Source: Gimesia algae (lineage in GTDB: Bacteria > Planctomycetota > Planctomycetia > Planctomycetales > Planctomycetaceae). From it: a stretch of 64,000 bases of DNA. Both the position numbers and the translations under genes were made by a program. This document shows positions 16,341-25,749 of the stretch, piece after piece (the stretch's first letter is position 1; every line of letters begins with the position of its first letter). The stretch is taken from the NCBI RefSeq assembly GCF_007746795.1, contig NZ_CP036343.1, positions 4,749,357-4,813,356 of the forward strand, given 5' to 3'. The notes beneath the pieces are model-generated. The model was given only the letters and a program-made list of their open reading frames with translations. It made no database searches and was not told the DNA's origin.

Positions 16341-19300
16341 CTACTCGATATTGATGTTCGAAGCATCGTCTTGAATCTGTTGCCTGATCAACGCTTTGCT
16401 GATCACATTCACCAGTTTTTGAGGTTTGTAGGGTTTTTTCAGAAAATGGACGATTTCGGACCCCTGCATCTGTTCCGAAATATCAGTCTCACTCAGTCCA
16501 CTTGTAAGAATCACAGGGATGTCTACTCCCTTCTTCCTCAGCAGTTCAAAGGTCTCAACACCACTTAAACCTGGCATAGTCATATCCAGAAGAATCACGC
16601 TGATCTCGTCACGATGATTCTCATAAAGGTCCAGGCCTTCATTACCTGAATAAGCAGTCATCACGGAAAACCCAAAGCGTTGCAACACGCGATTCACCAC
16701 TTTACACACTGCCAGGTCATCATCAATCACCAGAATGGAACCGGATTCCACCGGTACTTGCGATTCGGCACTGCCATCATCATCGAGATCGACAGACGCT
16801 TCGACTGCCAGAGGTAAAATTACGCGAAAGCAGGAACCTCGATCCGTAATAGACTCAACGTGTAACCCCCCATGGTGCCCTCTGATAATCCCAGAGACAC
16901 CAGCCAGCCCCAGTCCCCGACCAGTAAATTTGGTTGTAAAAAACGGGTCAAACATTTTTGACTGGCAGTCAGCATCCATACCGCTCCCGTTGTCCTCCAC
17001 TTCGAGAAAGACAAATCGACCTGGGGTTCCATTTTCACAGAAATAATATTCTGAGAATTCATCCTTACCCAACTCGCTGACACCGGTGCGAATCTTGATC
17101 TTGCCTGCTTCTGCCTGGTTTTGAATCGCTTCAGAAGCATTGGTCAGTAAATTCAGAACCACCTGCTCTATCTGACCTGTATCACCATGGATCATTAGTT
17201 CTTCAGCAGACAGATCCAGGTCAATGGGTGCATTCGGAGAAACAATCGATTTCATGATCTCTACTGTTTCCTGAATTACGCGATTTAAATTAAAAGTCAT
17301 TGAGGCAAAGGTACGACGCCCGGAATAGGCCAGGAGCCGCTCGCAGATTTTCGCAGCATGACGCGCGGCCATTTCAATGCTTTTCACGTAGGGAGCCACT
17401 GGAGACTCCTCATCCAGTTCCATTAATACGAGATTCGTATTCCCTAATATTGCCAGAAGTAAGTTATTAAAATCATGGGCAACTCCACCAGCGAGTACGC
17501 CCAGACTTTCCAGTTTCTGGGCATGCAGCATCTGTGCATGCAGGTGATCTTTTTCTTCCTCAATCTGAATTCGATCTGTGATATCCCGGATAACCTTGAT
17601 ATATCCGGTAATCTGGTTATCAGATCGTCTGAGGGGGGTAACGATCGTCTCCCCCTGAAAACGGGAACCATCGGCACGTCGATACTCAACAATAAACGGT
17701 TTTAAAACACGGGTGTTGGGAAAGGAAACCCGGTTGAACTGCTCTTCATACAGACTGGAAGAGACAATAAGTTCGCGAACCGGCCGGCCCAGCAGATCCG
17801 CTTCTTGACAACGGAAGTGGATCTGAATCGACTCGTTACACATGACGATATTATGGCTGCGGTCAGTCACAATCATCGCATCTGTCACGGAGTGAAATAT
17901 GATCTGTAATAAAATCCGTTGCCGATTCAGTTGCTCAATGGTTTTCTTTCGAACCGTCACGTCAATCGCCAGCCCGATACATCCGATAATTTCATCATTC
18001 ATATTTCGTAACGGCTCGATATGGATATCCAGGTAGGTATTCTCGAACTGTTGTTCGAACCGTACAGATTCCCCTTTCAAGGTTCGCTGATGCATCGCCG
18101 TCATATTGACAGAAACATCCTGCGATTTATGGAAATTATAGATGCCTTTCCCCACCGTTTCTGCCGGTTGAATCCCCAACTGGTTCAGCCCTGCTCCGAC
18201 GATAGATGTATATTGATTATCAAGGTCAGTCGTCCACAGAATCGCAGGGATCTGATCCATAATGATGCGCAGGCGCGCTTCACTTTCCAGACGAATCTGC
18301 TGGGAACGTTTCAGATCATCAATATCAATATGGGTACCGATAATCTGCAGAGGAACTTTTTGCGGGCTGTAAGCAGAGATTCTGCCACGTGTAAATACCC
18401 ATTTCCATGTACCATCTTTTTTCTTGATCCGAACCTCAACATCATAAGAACTCGACTTACCTGAAATATAATCGTTGAGCGCTTTCACTGATGTCACATA
18501 ATCATCCGGGTGGATCATTTGAGTCCACGCCTGATTGATTGCAGGCTCTAATTCCGCTGGTTCCTTCAGATCCTGCAACCTGGCAAACGCTTCGGGAAAT
18601 TCGCCGGGACCATAACCCAGCATCGCATACCAGTGCTCATCGAAATAGACCTGTCCTGTCGTCAGGTCATATTCCCAGAATCCGATGGACGAACCCCGGG
18701 CAGCCATGGTGATGCGCAATTCACTTTCCTGCAGCTTCTTTTCGGCCTGCGCGCGACTGAGTTCAGCAGCTGCCCGATAAGTATAATTCCTGATGACAGG
18801 AAGTTTACACAAATCTTCAAAGACAGGGCGATCTCCCAGCAGCATCAAATGGCCTTGAACCTCTCCATCCTTATCGATCATCGGGAGACTGAAATAAGAT
18901 TCAATGCCATTTTTGATGAGAAATTCGTCTTGCGGATACTGCCCGGAGACTCCCTGATGTACTGAATAGGGATCCTTCCCAATAGCGTGCTCACAGGGAG
19001 AGCCAACGATATCGTATTCAAAATCGGGCCCTGGTTTTCCATCAACAGAAACGCCAAAGGTTTTACATTTAGTACTCTGGTCTCTTTGATGCTGAACCAG
19101 ACAGACATACTTCATTTTTAAAGCATGAGATAATTCCTGCACCAGACGTTTAAAAAATTCATCGCCGGTGACATCACTTGTCGCTCGAGTCAATCTTTTC
19201 AGTAATCGCTCATTTTGCCGCTGCGCGGAAATGCTGTTCAACAACCAAAGCTCTTGTTCCGGGTTGTTCGGCAGCTTGACTTCACACAAATGCTGAATAC

Positions 19301-19640
19301 CATCGGCATGTTGAAACCAGATTTCCGCCTGATCTGGTTCACTGGAATCTGTTTTTAATTCAGCTTCAGTCTGCAATTCAAACAGCCGCCCCAGATTCGC
19401 TTCAAATAATTCTGGAGTTTCAATTGAGTTCCCCAGTAACTCTTCGGATCGCTGGTTGATAATCAGCGTTTCGCCCGCGCGGAATACCACCCCCGCGGGA
19501 ATACTTTCGATTATTAATTTAATAGATGCATTGTCGGATACTTGAGGATAGGATTGTTTTGTTGAATCCGTCCTATTTTGCGTAGTATCTATACGGAACT
19601 GTTTAATGTTCCCTCTGGTGGAAGCGAAGTGGAACTTCAT
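16341..19640 (-). CDS. Multi-PAS hybrid histidine kinase with receiver domain
   Basis: A 1099-residue signalling protein without evident membrane helices. In order: an N-terminal PAS-like region (about 40-140), a GAF-like region (about 150-295), a PAS domain of the PAS_3 type (about 312-440, GFWEYDLTTGQVYF), two more PAS domains (about 450-570 and 575-700), HisKA with VAHDFNN (phospho-acceptor His about 723), an HATPase domain (NLLTNASEAIQNQ, DNGSGMD, GRGLGLAGVSG), and a C-terminal receiver (ILVIDDD; phospho-acceptor Asp in LLDMTMPG about 1018). The kinase autophosphorylates and can pass the phosphate to its own receiver; no output domain or partner regulator is adjacent. It converges on the FMN/Fe-S gene with a 2-base gap. 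Confidence 0.93.
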   Translation of the reverse strand: MKFHFASTRGNIKQFRIDTTQNRTDSTKQSYPQVSDNASIKLIIESIPAGVVFRAGETLIINQRSEELLGNSIETPELFEANLGRLFELQTEAELKTDSSEPDQAEIWFQHADGIQHLCEVKLPNNPEQELWLLNSISAQRQNERLLKRLTRATSDVTGDEFFKRLVQELSHALKMKYVCLVQHQRDQSTKCKTFGVSVDGKPGPDFEYDIVGSPCEHAIGKDPYSVHQGVSGQYPQDEFLIKNGIESYFSLPMIDKDGEVQGHLMLLGDRPVFEDLCKLPVIRNYTYRAAAELSRAQAEKKLQESELRITMAARGSSIGFWEYDLTTGQVYFDEHWYAMLGYGPGEFPEAFARLQDLKEPAELEPAINQAWTQMIHPDDYVTSVKALNDYISGKSSSYDVEVRIKKKDGTWKWVFTRGRISAYSPQKVPLQIIGTHIDIDDLKRSQQIRLESEARLRIIMDQIPAILWTTDLDNQYTSIVGAGLNQLGIQPAETVGKGIYNFHKSQDVSVNMTAMHQRTLKGESVRFEQQFENTYLDIHIEPLRNMNDEIIGCIGLAIDVTVRKKTIEQLNRQRILLQIIFHSVTDAMIVTDRSHNIVMCNESIQIHFRCQEADLLGRPVRELIVSSSLYEEQFNRVSFPNTRVLKPFIVEYRRADGSRFQGETIVTPLRRSDNQITGYIKVIRDITDRIQIEEEKDHLHAQMLHAQKLESLGVLAGGVAHDFNNLLLAILGNTNLVLMELDEESPVAPYVKSIEMAARHAAKICERLLAYSGRRTFASMTFNLNRVIQETVEIMKSIVSPNAPIDLDLSAEELMIHGDTGQIEQVVLNLLTNASEAIQNQAEAGKIKIRTGVSELGKDEFSEYYFCENGTPGRFVFLEVEDNGSGMDADCQSKMFDPFFTTKFTGRGLGLAGVSGIIRGHHGGLHVESITDRGSCFRVILPLAVEASVDLDDDGSAESQVPVESGSILVIDDDLAVCKVVNRVLQRFGFSVMTAYSGNEGLDLYENHRDEISVILLDMTMPGLSGVETFELLRKKGVDIPVILTSGLSETDISEQMQGSEIVHFLKKPYKPQKLVNVISKALIRQQIQDDASNINIE

Positions 19641-19711
19641 TCACTGAGACTCCCTGGAATGTTACTGATGTTCATAATGCTAGGTCATTCCTTACAACCC
19701 CTGACTTTGAT

Positions 19712-19738
19712 TTGACATAGGTAGGGGTATGCTACAAA
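19712..19738 (+). promoter_or_regulatory. Possible promoter of the SGNH/dehydrogenase gene
   Basis: A perfect TTGACA at 19712-19717 is followed 15 bases later by TACAAA (19733-19738); the spacing is short and a CAAAAT at 19735 would give 17. It lies in the divergent spacer and points toward the plus-strand SGNH/dehydrogenase gene. Weak evidence. Confidence 0.3.
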
Positions 19739-19845
19739 ATCATAGTTGTAATCGATATGCCAAACACGCAATCCTGAAGAATTGACTCACAAATTTGCCC
19801 TCAGGGTCTCCTGCCTTTAAAAGTTCTAAAAGAAAGCCAACAGCA

Positions 19846-22464
19846 GTGAAGAAATCTCTAAATATTTTCCTGTGCCTGATCACAGCGATCCTTGCTGTAA
19901 TATCATCAAACCAGCTCAGAGCAAACGAGCAGAAACTTGAACTGAAACCACACGATCATATTGTTTTCATCGGCAATACCTTTCCGGAACGCATGCAGGA
20001 CGCAGGTTATTTTGAAACACTGCTGCACAGTCGCTTCCCCGATAAGGAACTCGTTGTCAGGAACCTGGGCTGGTCGGCTGATGAACTGACATTGCGTCCC
20101 CGCTCCAAAGATTTTCAGGATCACGGGCATAATCTGGAAGATCACAAAGCAGATGTCATTATCGCCTGCTTTGGTTTCAATGAGTCCTTTGCCGGAAAAG
20201 CAGGACTCCCCCAATTCGAAACAGATCTGAAGAATTTCATCGACACAACCCTGGCAGCCAAATACAACGGTAAATCACATCCGCGGCTGGTTCTCTTTTC
20301 CCCCATTGCTACAGAAAATCTGAACCGCCCTGGCCTCACAGACGGAAAAGAAAACAACGAACGCATTAAGCTCTACACGGACGCGATGCAAAAAATCGCT
20401 AAAGAAAAGAACGTGATCTTCGTCGATCTTTTCACGCCCAGTAAAAAACTGATGGAAGCTGACGACCACGCTTTAACATTCAATGGCATCCACCTGACTG
20501 ACTACGGCTACCAGCAGCTTGCTCCCGTCATCGACGAAGCACTGTTCGGACCACGAGATACGTCAGGTTCAACCGTGGACATGAAAAAACTCCGCGCCGA
20601 AGTTCTGGAAAAGAACAAACAATTCTGGTACGACTATCGCGCCGTCAATGGTTACTATATTTACGGCGGCCGCAAAGAACCTTTTGGCGTGGTTAACTTC
20701 CCGTCTGAATTTGCCAAGCTCCGTAAAATGATCGCCAATCGCGACAAACGCATCTGGGCCGTGGCACAAGGGAAAACGGTCCCGGTAAAAATTGATGACA
20801 GCAACACTGGTGACTTCGCCGACATCAAGACCAACGTCAAAGACCCGGCTTCCATTAAAATCACTTCGCCTGAAGAATCACAGAAACAGTTCGAATTGCC
20901 CGAAGGCTTCGAAATCAATCTGTTCGCTTCCGAAGTCGAATTCCCCGAACTGAAGAACCCTGTGCAGTTCGCCTTCGACAGTAAAGGCCGCCTCTGGGTC
21001 TGCACGATGGCATCCTACCCGATGTACCTGCCAGGCAAAGAAGTCGATGACAAAATCCTGATCCTGGAAGACACAAACGGCGACGGACGTGCCGACAAAC
21101 AGACGGTCTTCGCTGACGGCCTGCATCTGCCCACTGGTATTGAACTGGGAGACGGCGGAGTCTATGTCGCTCAACAGCCGAACCTGGTCTTCCTGAAAGA
21201 CACCGATGGCGACGACCACGCTGACTACAAAGAAATCGTCCTGCACGGATTCGATTCCGCAGACTCCCATCATTCTATCAGCGCCTTTACCTGGGGACCC
21301 GGTGGCGGCCTGTACTTCCAGGAAGGAACCTTCCACCACAGTCAGGTCGAAACCCCCTATGGTCCACAGCGCGTCAAGAACGCAGGCATCTTCCGCTATG
21401 AACCGCGTACCGAAAAAACAAGTATCTTTGTCTCGTACAGCTATGCCAACCCCTGGGGGCACGTCTTCGACCGCTGGGGACAGAACTTTGTCGCCGATGC
21501 GTCCGGCGGAGCCAATTACTTCGGTACCGCCTATTCCGGTGACCTGGATTATCCTCGCAAACACGCCGGCATGAAACACTTCCTCAAAAAACAATGGCGG
21601 CCGACCGCAGGTTGTGAGTTCGTTTCCAGCCGCCAGTTTCCCGATGAACTTCAGGGGAATTACCTGCTCAACAACTGCATCGGCTTTCACGGCGTACTGC
21701 AGTACAAAATGAAAGATGATGGTTCCGGTTTCGCAGCTGATCCTGTCGAACCATTGGTCAAATCGACCGATACGAACTTTCGCCCTGTCGACCTGCAGTT
21801 CGGCCCCGATGGAGCGCTGTACCTGATTGACTGGTTCAACCCGCTCGTAGGACACATGCAGCATTCGATTCGCGATCCCAACCGCGATGCACAGCATGGT
21901 CGTATCTGGCGTGTTACCTATTCGAAAAAACCATTGCTCAAAGATCCGAATATCGCAGACGCTTCAATCCCTGAATTGCTCGACCTGTTAAAAACCTATG
22001 AAGATCAGGTTCGTTACCGGGTTCGTCGTGAACTGCGTGTCCGTGACACAAATCAAGTCATCGACGCCTTGAATCAATGGGTTGCCGGCCTGGATCCCCA
22101 AGAGGAAAACTATCAGCACAACCTGCTGGAAGCGCTCTGGGTCCGCCAGAGCCTGGATGTCGTCGATGTCGACTTCCTGAAAAAGATGCTGCAATCTCCC
22201 GAACCCAAAGCGCGGGCCGCCGCCACGCGTGTCCTTTGCTACTGGCGTGATCGTGTTGACAACTCTCTGGACCTGCTGCAGGTTCAGATCAATGATGAAA
22301 ACCCAAGGGTCAGACTGGAAGCCATTCGTGCACTCAGTTTTTACAATGATCCGCGTGCACTTGAGATCGCCGTTGAATCACTGATTCATCCGCAGGACTA
22401 TTATCTTGAGTACGCATTAAAAGAAACGATGGATACCCTCGAAAAACGCATGGAAGCCAACTAG
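19846..22464 (+). CDS. Secreted SGNH-like / PVC-type membrane-bound dehydrogenase protein with HEAT region
   Basis: An 872-residue exported protein. After the signal peptide (KKSLNIFLCLITAILAVISS) comes an SGNH-hydrolase-like domain (about 35-240: HIVFIGN, NLGWSADE, CFGFNES, NGIHLTDYGY), then a beta-propeller of the planctomycete putative membrane-bound dehydrogenase type (about 350-690: LPEGFEINLFASE, LEDTNGDGRADK, GLHLPTGIE, FGPDGALYLIDWFNP), and HEAT-like repeats (about 720-870). The residue at the usual catalytic Ser position is Thr within GNTF, and the Asp-His block reads NGIH, so hydrolase activity is doubtful. GTG 19846 begins the signal peptide cleanly; an in-frame TTG at 19795 would add 17 polar residues. 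The cytochrome domain usual in such fusions is in the next gene. Confidence 0.88.
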   Translation: MKKSLNIFLCLITAILAVISSNQLRANEQKLELKPHDHIVFIGNTFPERMQDAGYFETLLHSRFPDKELVVRNLGWSADELTLRPRSKDFQDHGHNLEDHKADVIIACFGFNESFAGKAGLPQFETDLKNFIDTTLAAKYNGKSHPRLVLFSPIATENLNRPGLTDGKENNERIKLYTDAMQKIAKEKNVIFVDLFTPSKKLMEADDHALTFNGIHLTDYGYQQLAPVIDEALFGPRDTSGSTVDMKKLRAEVLEKNKQFWYDYRAVNGYYIYGGRKEPFGVVNFPSEFAKLRKMIANRDKRIWAVAQGKTVPVKIDDSNTGDFADIKTNVKDPASIKITSPEESQKQFELPEGFEINLFASEVEFPELKNPVQFAFDSKGRLWVCTMASYPMYLPGKEVDDKILILEDTNGDGRADKQTVFADGLHLPTGIELGDGGVYVAQQPNLVFLKDTDGDDHADYKEIVLHGFDSADSHHSISAFTWGPGGGLYFQEGTFHHSQVETPYGPQRVKNAGIFRYEPRTEKTSIFVSYSYANPWGHVFDRWGQNFVADASGGANYFGTAYSGDLDYPRKHAGMKHFLKKQWRPTAGCEFVSSRQFPDELQGNYLLNNCIGFHGVLQYKMKDDGSGFAADPVEPLVKSTDTNFRPVDLQFGPDGALYLIDWFNPLVGHMQHSIRDPNRDAQHGRIWRVTYSKKPLLKDPNIADASIPELLDLLKTYEDQVRYRVRRELRVRDTNQVIDALNQWVAGLDPQEENYQHNLLEALWVRQSLDVVDVDFLKKMLQSPEPKARAAATRVLCYWRDRVDNSLDLLQVQINDENPRVRLEAIRALSFYNDPRALEIAVESLIHPQDYYLEYALKETMDTLEKRMEAN

Positions 22465-22492
22465 TTTTTCGAGTCACACCTGAAGGAATTAA

Positions 22493-22530
22493 AAACCATC
22501 CCGGAGTCAATCAGTAATCCGGGATGGTTT
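22493..22530 (+). terminator. Strong stem-loop between dehydrogenase and cytochrome genes
   Basis: A perfect 13-base stem (AAACCATCCCGGA and its complement) with a 12-base loop begins 28 bases after the SGNH/dehydrogenase stop codon. No long T-run follows, so it may be a partial terminator or an mRNA-stabilising hairpin between two cooperating genes. Confidence 0.6.
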
Positions 22531-22609
22531 CCCTCACCCTGAATTCCTTTGATGCCGGGCCACCTGACGGCCTGTCTTATTTTCTTACCTTATGCAGAGT
22601 TAGTTCATA

Positions 22610-24394
22610 ATGAGAATTCGATCCCGTATCTTTTCCGCCCTTAGCATTACAGTCATCGCGATGCTGTTGAGTTTATCCTGCTCCGGAGAATTATCAGCCC
22701 AGTCCCAGAGTAGTGTCTCTCACATGATGAGACTTCTCAAAAGCGGCCGCATTCCTGCCTCTCGCCAGGGTACGATTATTGAACTGATCTGCCGCAAAGG
22801 AAATCCGGAAGAACTCGGTTTTATCTGGGAGCAAATCGTCAACGATAAGTTCCAGGGAGAAGTCAAAGAAAAATCGCTGCTCGCGCTGAAAGAAGCATTT
22901 CAGAATCGAAAAATCAAACCCTCTGGTTCCCTGGCTGACATCAGTAAACTGATCGACGCCAAACCGCCCGTCAATCAGATTGCAATCGAGCTGGCAGGTT
23001 TATGGAAAGTCTCCGGGGCAGCAGACAAATTACAACAACTGGCTCTCTCTGCCAAAACCGATGAGAAACTACGAACGGCATCCATTGACGCCCTGGTTTC
23101 CATTGGAGGTCCAGAGAGCATCAAAGCCATGCAGAAACTGACGGAAGAGAATTCCCCGGCTGATATACGCTACCTGGGTGCAGCCGCCCTGGTCACCCTT
23201 GATCTCAAGCAGGCTATCACCGCAGGCATCAAAATCATGGCCTCATCGAAAGCCGGTGATCCAACCCCGTTCATTGAAGCAATCCTCGATACACAAGGAG
23301 CCCCCGATCAGCTGGCAGCCGCACTTTCAACTCAAAAAGTTCCGGAAGATGTCGCCAAAAAGCAACTGCGTTACATGTACTCTGTAGGTCGCAGTGATAA
23401 AGCTTTGAGCGATGCTCTCAGTAAAGCTGCCGGGATGTCAGGCGAAGATAAAAAACTCACTGAAGAAGAATTCAAACAACTGCTCGCTGATGTCATCGCG
23501 CATGGCAATGCCGAACGGGGCGAGCAGATTTTCCGACGCGCCGACTTGAGCTGCATGAAATGCCACTCTGTCAGTAAAGCAGGCGGCGAAGTTGGCCCAG
23601 ACCTGAGCCCAATCGGCGCCAGTTCTCCCGTGGATTATCTCGTTCGATCGATACTCTATCCCAACCAGGCAGTCAAAGAAGCTTACCAGACCTATGTAAT
23701 CGTCACGATCGAAGGCAAAATCATTCGCGGAATCATTGTTGATCGCAATGAAGAACGTGTCATTCTCAAAGACGCCAACGGCAAAGAAATCGTCATTCCC
23801 GTTGATGACATCGATGATGAAGCGGAAGGCGGATCCCTCATGCCACAGGGCCTCACCAAATTCCTGACACGTGATGAACTGATTGACCTGGTGAAATATC
23901 TGTCTGTGCTGGGCAAACCAGGTCCGTATGCGATCCGCTCCAAACCGACGATTCAACGCTGGCTGGCAATGCGGGAGATCCCCAACCTGTTATTGACGAA
24001 TGAGAACCCGGACGAAGAACTGTTCGAAGAACAGGTTTTGCGAGCATCCACAACGGCATTCGTTCCACAGTATGCGATGGTGGCTGGTCTACTCCCCTTC
24101 GAAGAACTCAAAAGTCTGAGCACTGACTCGAAAGTACTGCTGCAGGCTGAACTGGATGTCACCGAAGCGGGCACCGTTGGCATTCGTATCAATTCCGCTC
24201 AGGACACCAGCATCTGGATCGATTCACAGCGTCTGAAATCTCAAACAGAAAATGAACTTCAGCTCTCGAAAGGCGTTCATAAACTGACACTGCTGATCGA
24301 CCTTGCAAACAGGAGTGATCAGGAGGGCGTACAGGCAGAGTTCTTTAAACCTGCCGGCTCCAAAGCATCATTTACGGTAGTCGGCGGTAAGTAA
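22610..24394 (+). CDS. Secreted HEAT-repeat / c-type cytochrome protein (PVC heme-binding family)
   Basis: A 594-residue exported protein. A signal peptide (about 1-30) precedes alpha-helical HEAT-like repeats (about 35-280). A c-type heme domain follows with CMKCH (CXXCH, about residue 315) and a plausible distal Met in GSLMPQGL (about 407), matching the planctomycete heme-binding module that normally terminates dehydrogenase-HEAT-cytochrome fusions. The final 120 residues are beta-rich (GTVGIRINSAQDTSIWIDSQ). It follows the SGNH/dehydrogenase gene by 145 bases on the same strand, so the two probably make a split version of the fusion protein and transfer electrons outside the cytoplasmic membrane (inference). 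Confidence 0.9.
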   Translation: MRIRSRIFSALSITVIAMLLSLSCSGELSAQSQSSVSHMMRLLKSGRIPASRQGTIIELICRKGNPEELGFIWEQIVNDKFQGEVKEKSLLALKEAFQNRKIKPSGSLADISKLIDAKPPVNQIAIELAGLWKVSGAADKLQQLALSAKTDEKLRTASIDALVSIGGPESIKAMQKLTEENSPADIRYLGAAALVTLDLKQAITAGIKIMASSKAGDPTPFIEAILDTQGAPDQLAAALSTQKVPEDVAKKQLRYMYSVGRSDKALSDALSKAAGMSGEDKKLTEEEFKQLLADVIAHGNAERGEQIFRRADLSCMKCHSVSKAGGEVGPDLSPIGASSPVDYLVRSILYPNQAVKEAYQTYVIVTIEGKIIRGIIVDRNEERVILKDANGKEIVIPVDDIDDEAEGGSLMPQGLTKFLTRDELIDLVKYLSVLGKPGPYAIRSKPTIQRWLAMREIPNLLLTNENPDEELFEEQVLRASTTAFVPQYAMVAGLLPFEELKSLSTDSKVLLQAELDVTEAGTVGIRINSAQDTSIWIDSQRLKSQTENELQLSKGVHKLTLLIDLANRSDQEGVQAEFFKPAGSKASFTVVGGK

Positions 24395-24411
24395 TCGCGG
24401 TTCGATGGGCC

Positions 24412-25686
24412 CTACAGCGTCGGCTTAGGGGCTTCGATTGCTTCGTCCTGTTCAGCAGTCACATCCGGGACATACGGATGCGTCTTCTGCCATTCCTTCC
24501 AGAAGGGAGCGGCATGAGTATTCCGCCAGAGGGCCAGTGCATTTCCGACGTGACTGTAAAACGTGTATTTCTGCAGAATTTCCGCTTCAGTGTGAGAAGT
24601 GGTATTATTAATCACCCACTTCGCAGCTTTCACAATCTGCTCGTGCGGTGGATGCAGTTCTTTCGGAGCGATCGCCAGCCATTCCAGATGATGTCCCGTC
24701 GCAATTACATTTTTGTATTCGGGAATCACTTCAGTACTGGTCAATGCGGCCTTGCCTTCCATCCAGTTGGCTGGCCAGTGTCCATCTTCGTACTGACACT
24801 CACTGATCAAGTCTCGCACGCGTTCCAGGTAGGAGTACGCTTCAGCCCGTGCAGAATCGGAGAGAATATCGAATTCGTCATCCAGGCGGACCAGCAACAT
24901 CAGAGAATAAACCCGATGGGTGCCGACACAGACTCCATACTTCTTATGTCCGCGAATCAGTCTCCGTGTTAATTGATCAAACGAAACAGTCCGACCATCG
25001 GTCGTCTCCCACTCTTTTACTGGAGGAATCCACAAGCCAAACGCCATGGCCGACCATTCGACTTCACGTTCATCCAGACGAAAATCTCTTAATGACTGCT
25101 GAATCACATCATTGATATCCATATTACGTTGAGCGGGCGCAAACACGGGCGCATCCCGATGAATGCCTGCTTCTGTTAAGGAAGCCAACCAGTGATCGTG
25201 ATGGACAGAACCTCCCACCTGACTCCCCCAGCGAATCGAAATCCCCTGCGGTTGATCAATCAGCAGCGGCGAAGCTTCATCACCCCACGATGCCAGGTAG
25301 CGACCGTGGTCGGTGAGAAAATCACACATTTCGGCCCCCGAGACTACACTCGGATCCTGAAACGTAGAATGAATACTCCACGTACGTAAGGCATGTTCGA
25401 CATGGTTGGGCTTCAGATGTTGGCGCGGAAACTTAGGGCGAACCTGCTTGAGCACAGCCGCCAGTTCCTCATCGGTAACCACAGAAGGATCGTCATACAA
25501 GGCGGAAATCCGCAGTGGTTCTTCCCGATCGATTTTCACTTCCGGGTAGTATGTCTGATCCAGAAAGGTGCTGTTAAAAGCCTGGCGGGTATCGCGTGAG
25601 CCCAATGTATAGGCTCCGCAAAAAGCGACGACCACCAGAACCTGAACCGCAATCATGGTTTTCGATGACAACTTGCGTGATTTCAT
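24412..25686 (-). CDS. Membrane-anchored protein of unknown function, alpha-helical repeat-like
   Basis: A 424-residue protein I cannot assign. Residues 12-30 form a single N-terminal membrane helix or uncleaved signal (MIAVQVLVVVAFCGAYTLG), and the rest is soluble and mostly helical. The stretch YGVCVGTHRVYSLMLLVRL, then CQYEDGHWPANW, recalls the repeats of the terpene-cyclase / prenyltransferase alpha-toroid fold, and the C-terminus has TFYSHVGNALALW. No catalytic DXDD or Zn motif is evident. It lies 63 bases downstream of a polytopic membrane protein gene in the same orientation and probably belongs to its transcript. Confidence 0.75.
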   Translation of the reverse strand: MKSRKLSSKTMIAVQVLVVVAFCGAYTLGSRDTRQAFNSTFLDQTYYPEVKIDREEPLRISALYDDPSVVTDEELAAVLKQVRPKFPRQHLKPNHVEHALRTWSIHSTFQDPSVVSGAEMCDFLTDHGRYLASWGDEASPLLIDQPQGISIRWGSQVGGSVHHDHWLASLTEAGIHRDAPVFAPAQRNMDINDVIQQSLRDFRLDEREVEWSAMAFGLWIPPVKEWETTDGRTVSFDQLTRRLIRGHKKYGVCVGTHRVYSLMLLVRLDDEFDILSDSARAEAYSYLERVRDLISECQYEDGHWPANWMEGKAALTSTEVIPEYKNVIATGHHLEWLAIAPKELHPPHEQIVKAAKWVINNTTSHTEAEILQKYTFYSHVGNALALWRNTHAAPFWKEWQKTHPYVPDVTAEQDEAIEAPKPTL

Positions 25687-25749
25687 GACAGATCTCTATC
25701 AATATTAAAATAGGAACAATGTAATTTAGAGAAGCAGCTTTGATGTCGT

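Noticed and set aside
20878-21897. 339-residue minus-strand frame inside the SGNH/dehydrogenase gene
   Set aside because: It is fully antisense to a strong family match and shows no motif; a codon-bias shadow.
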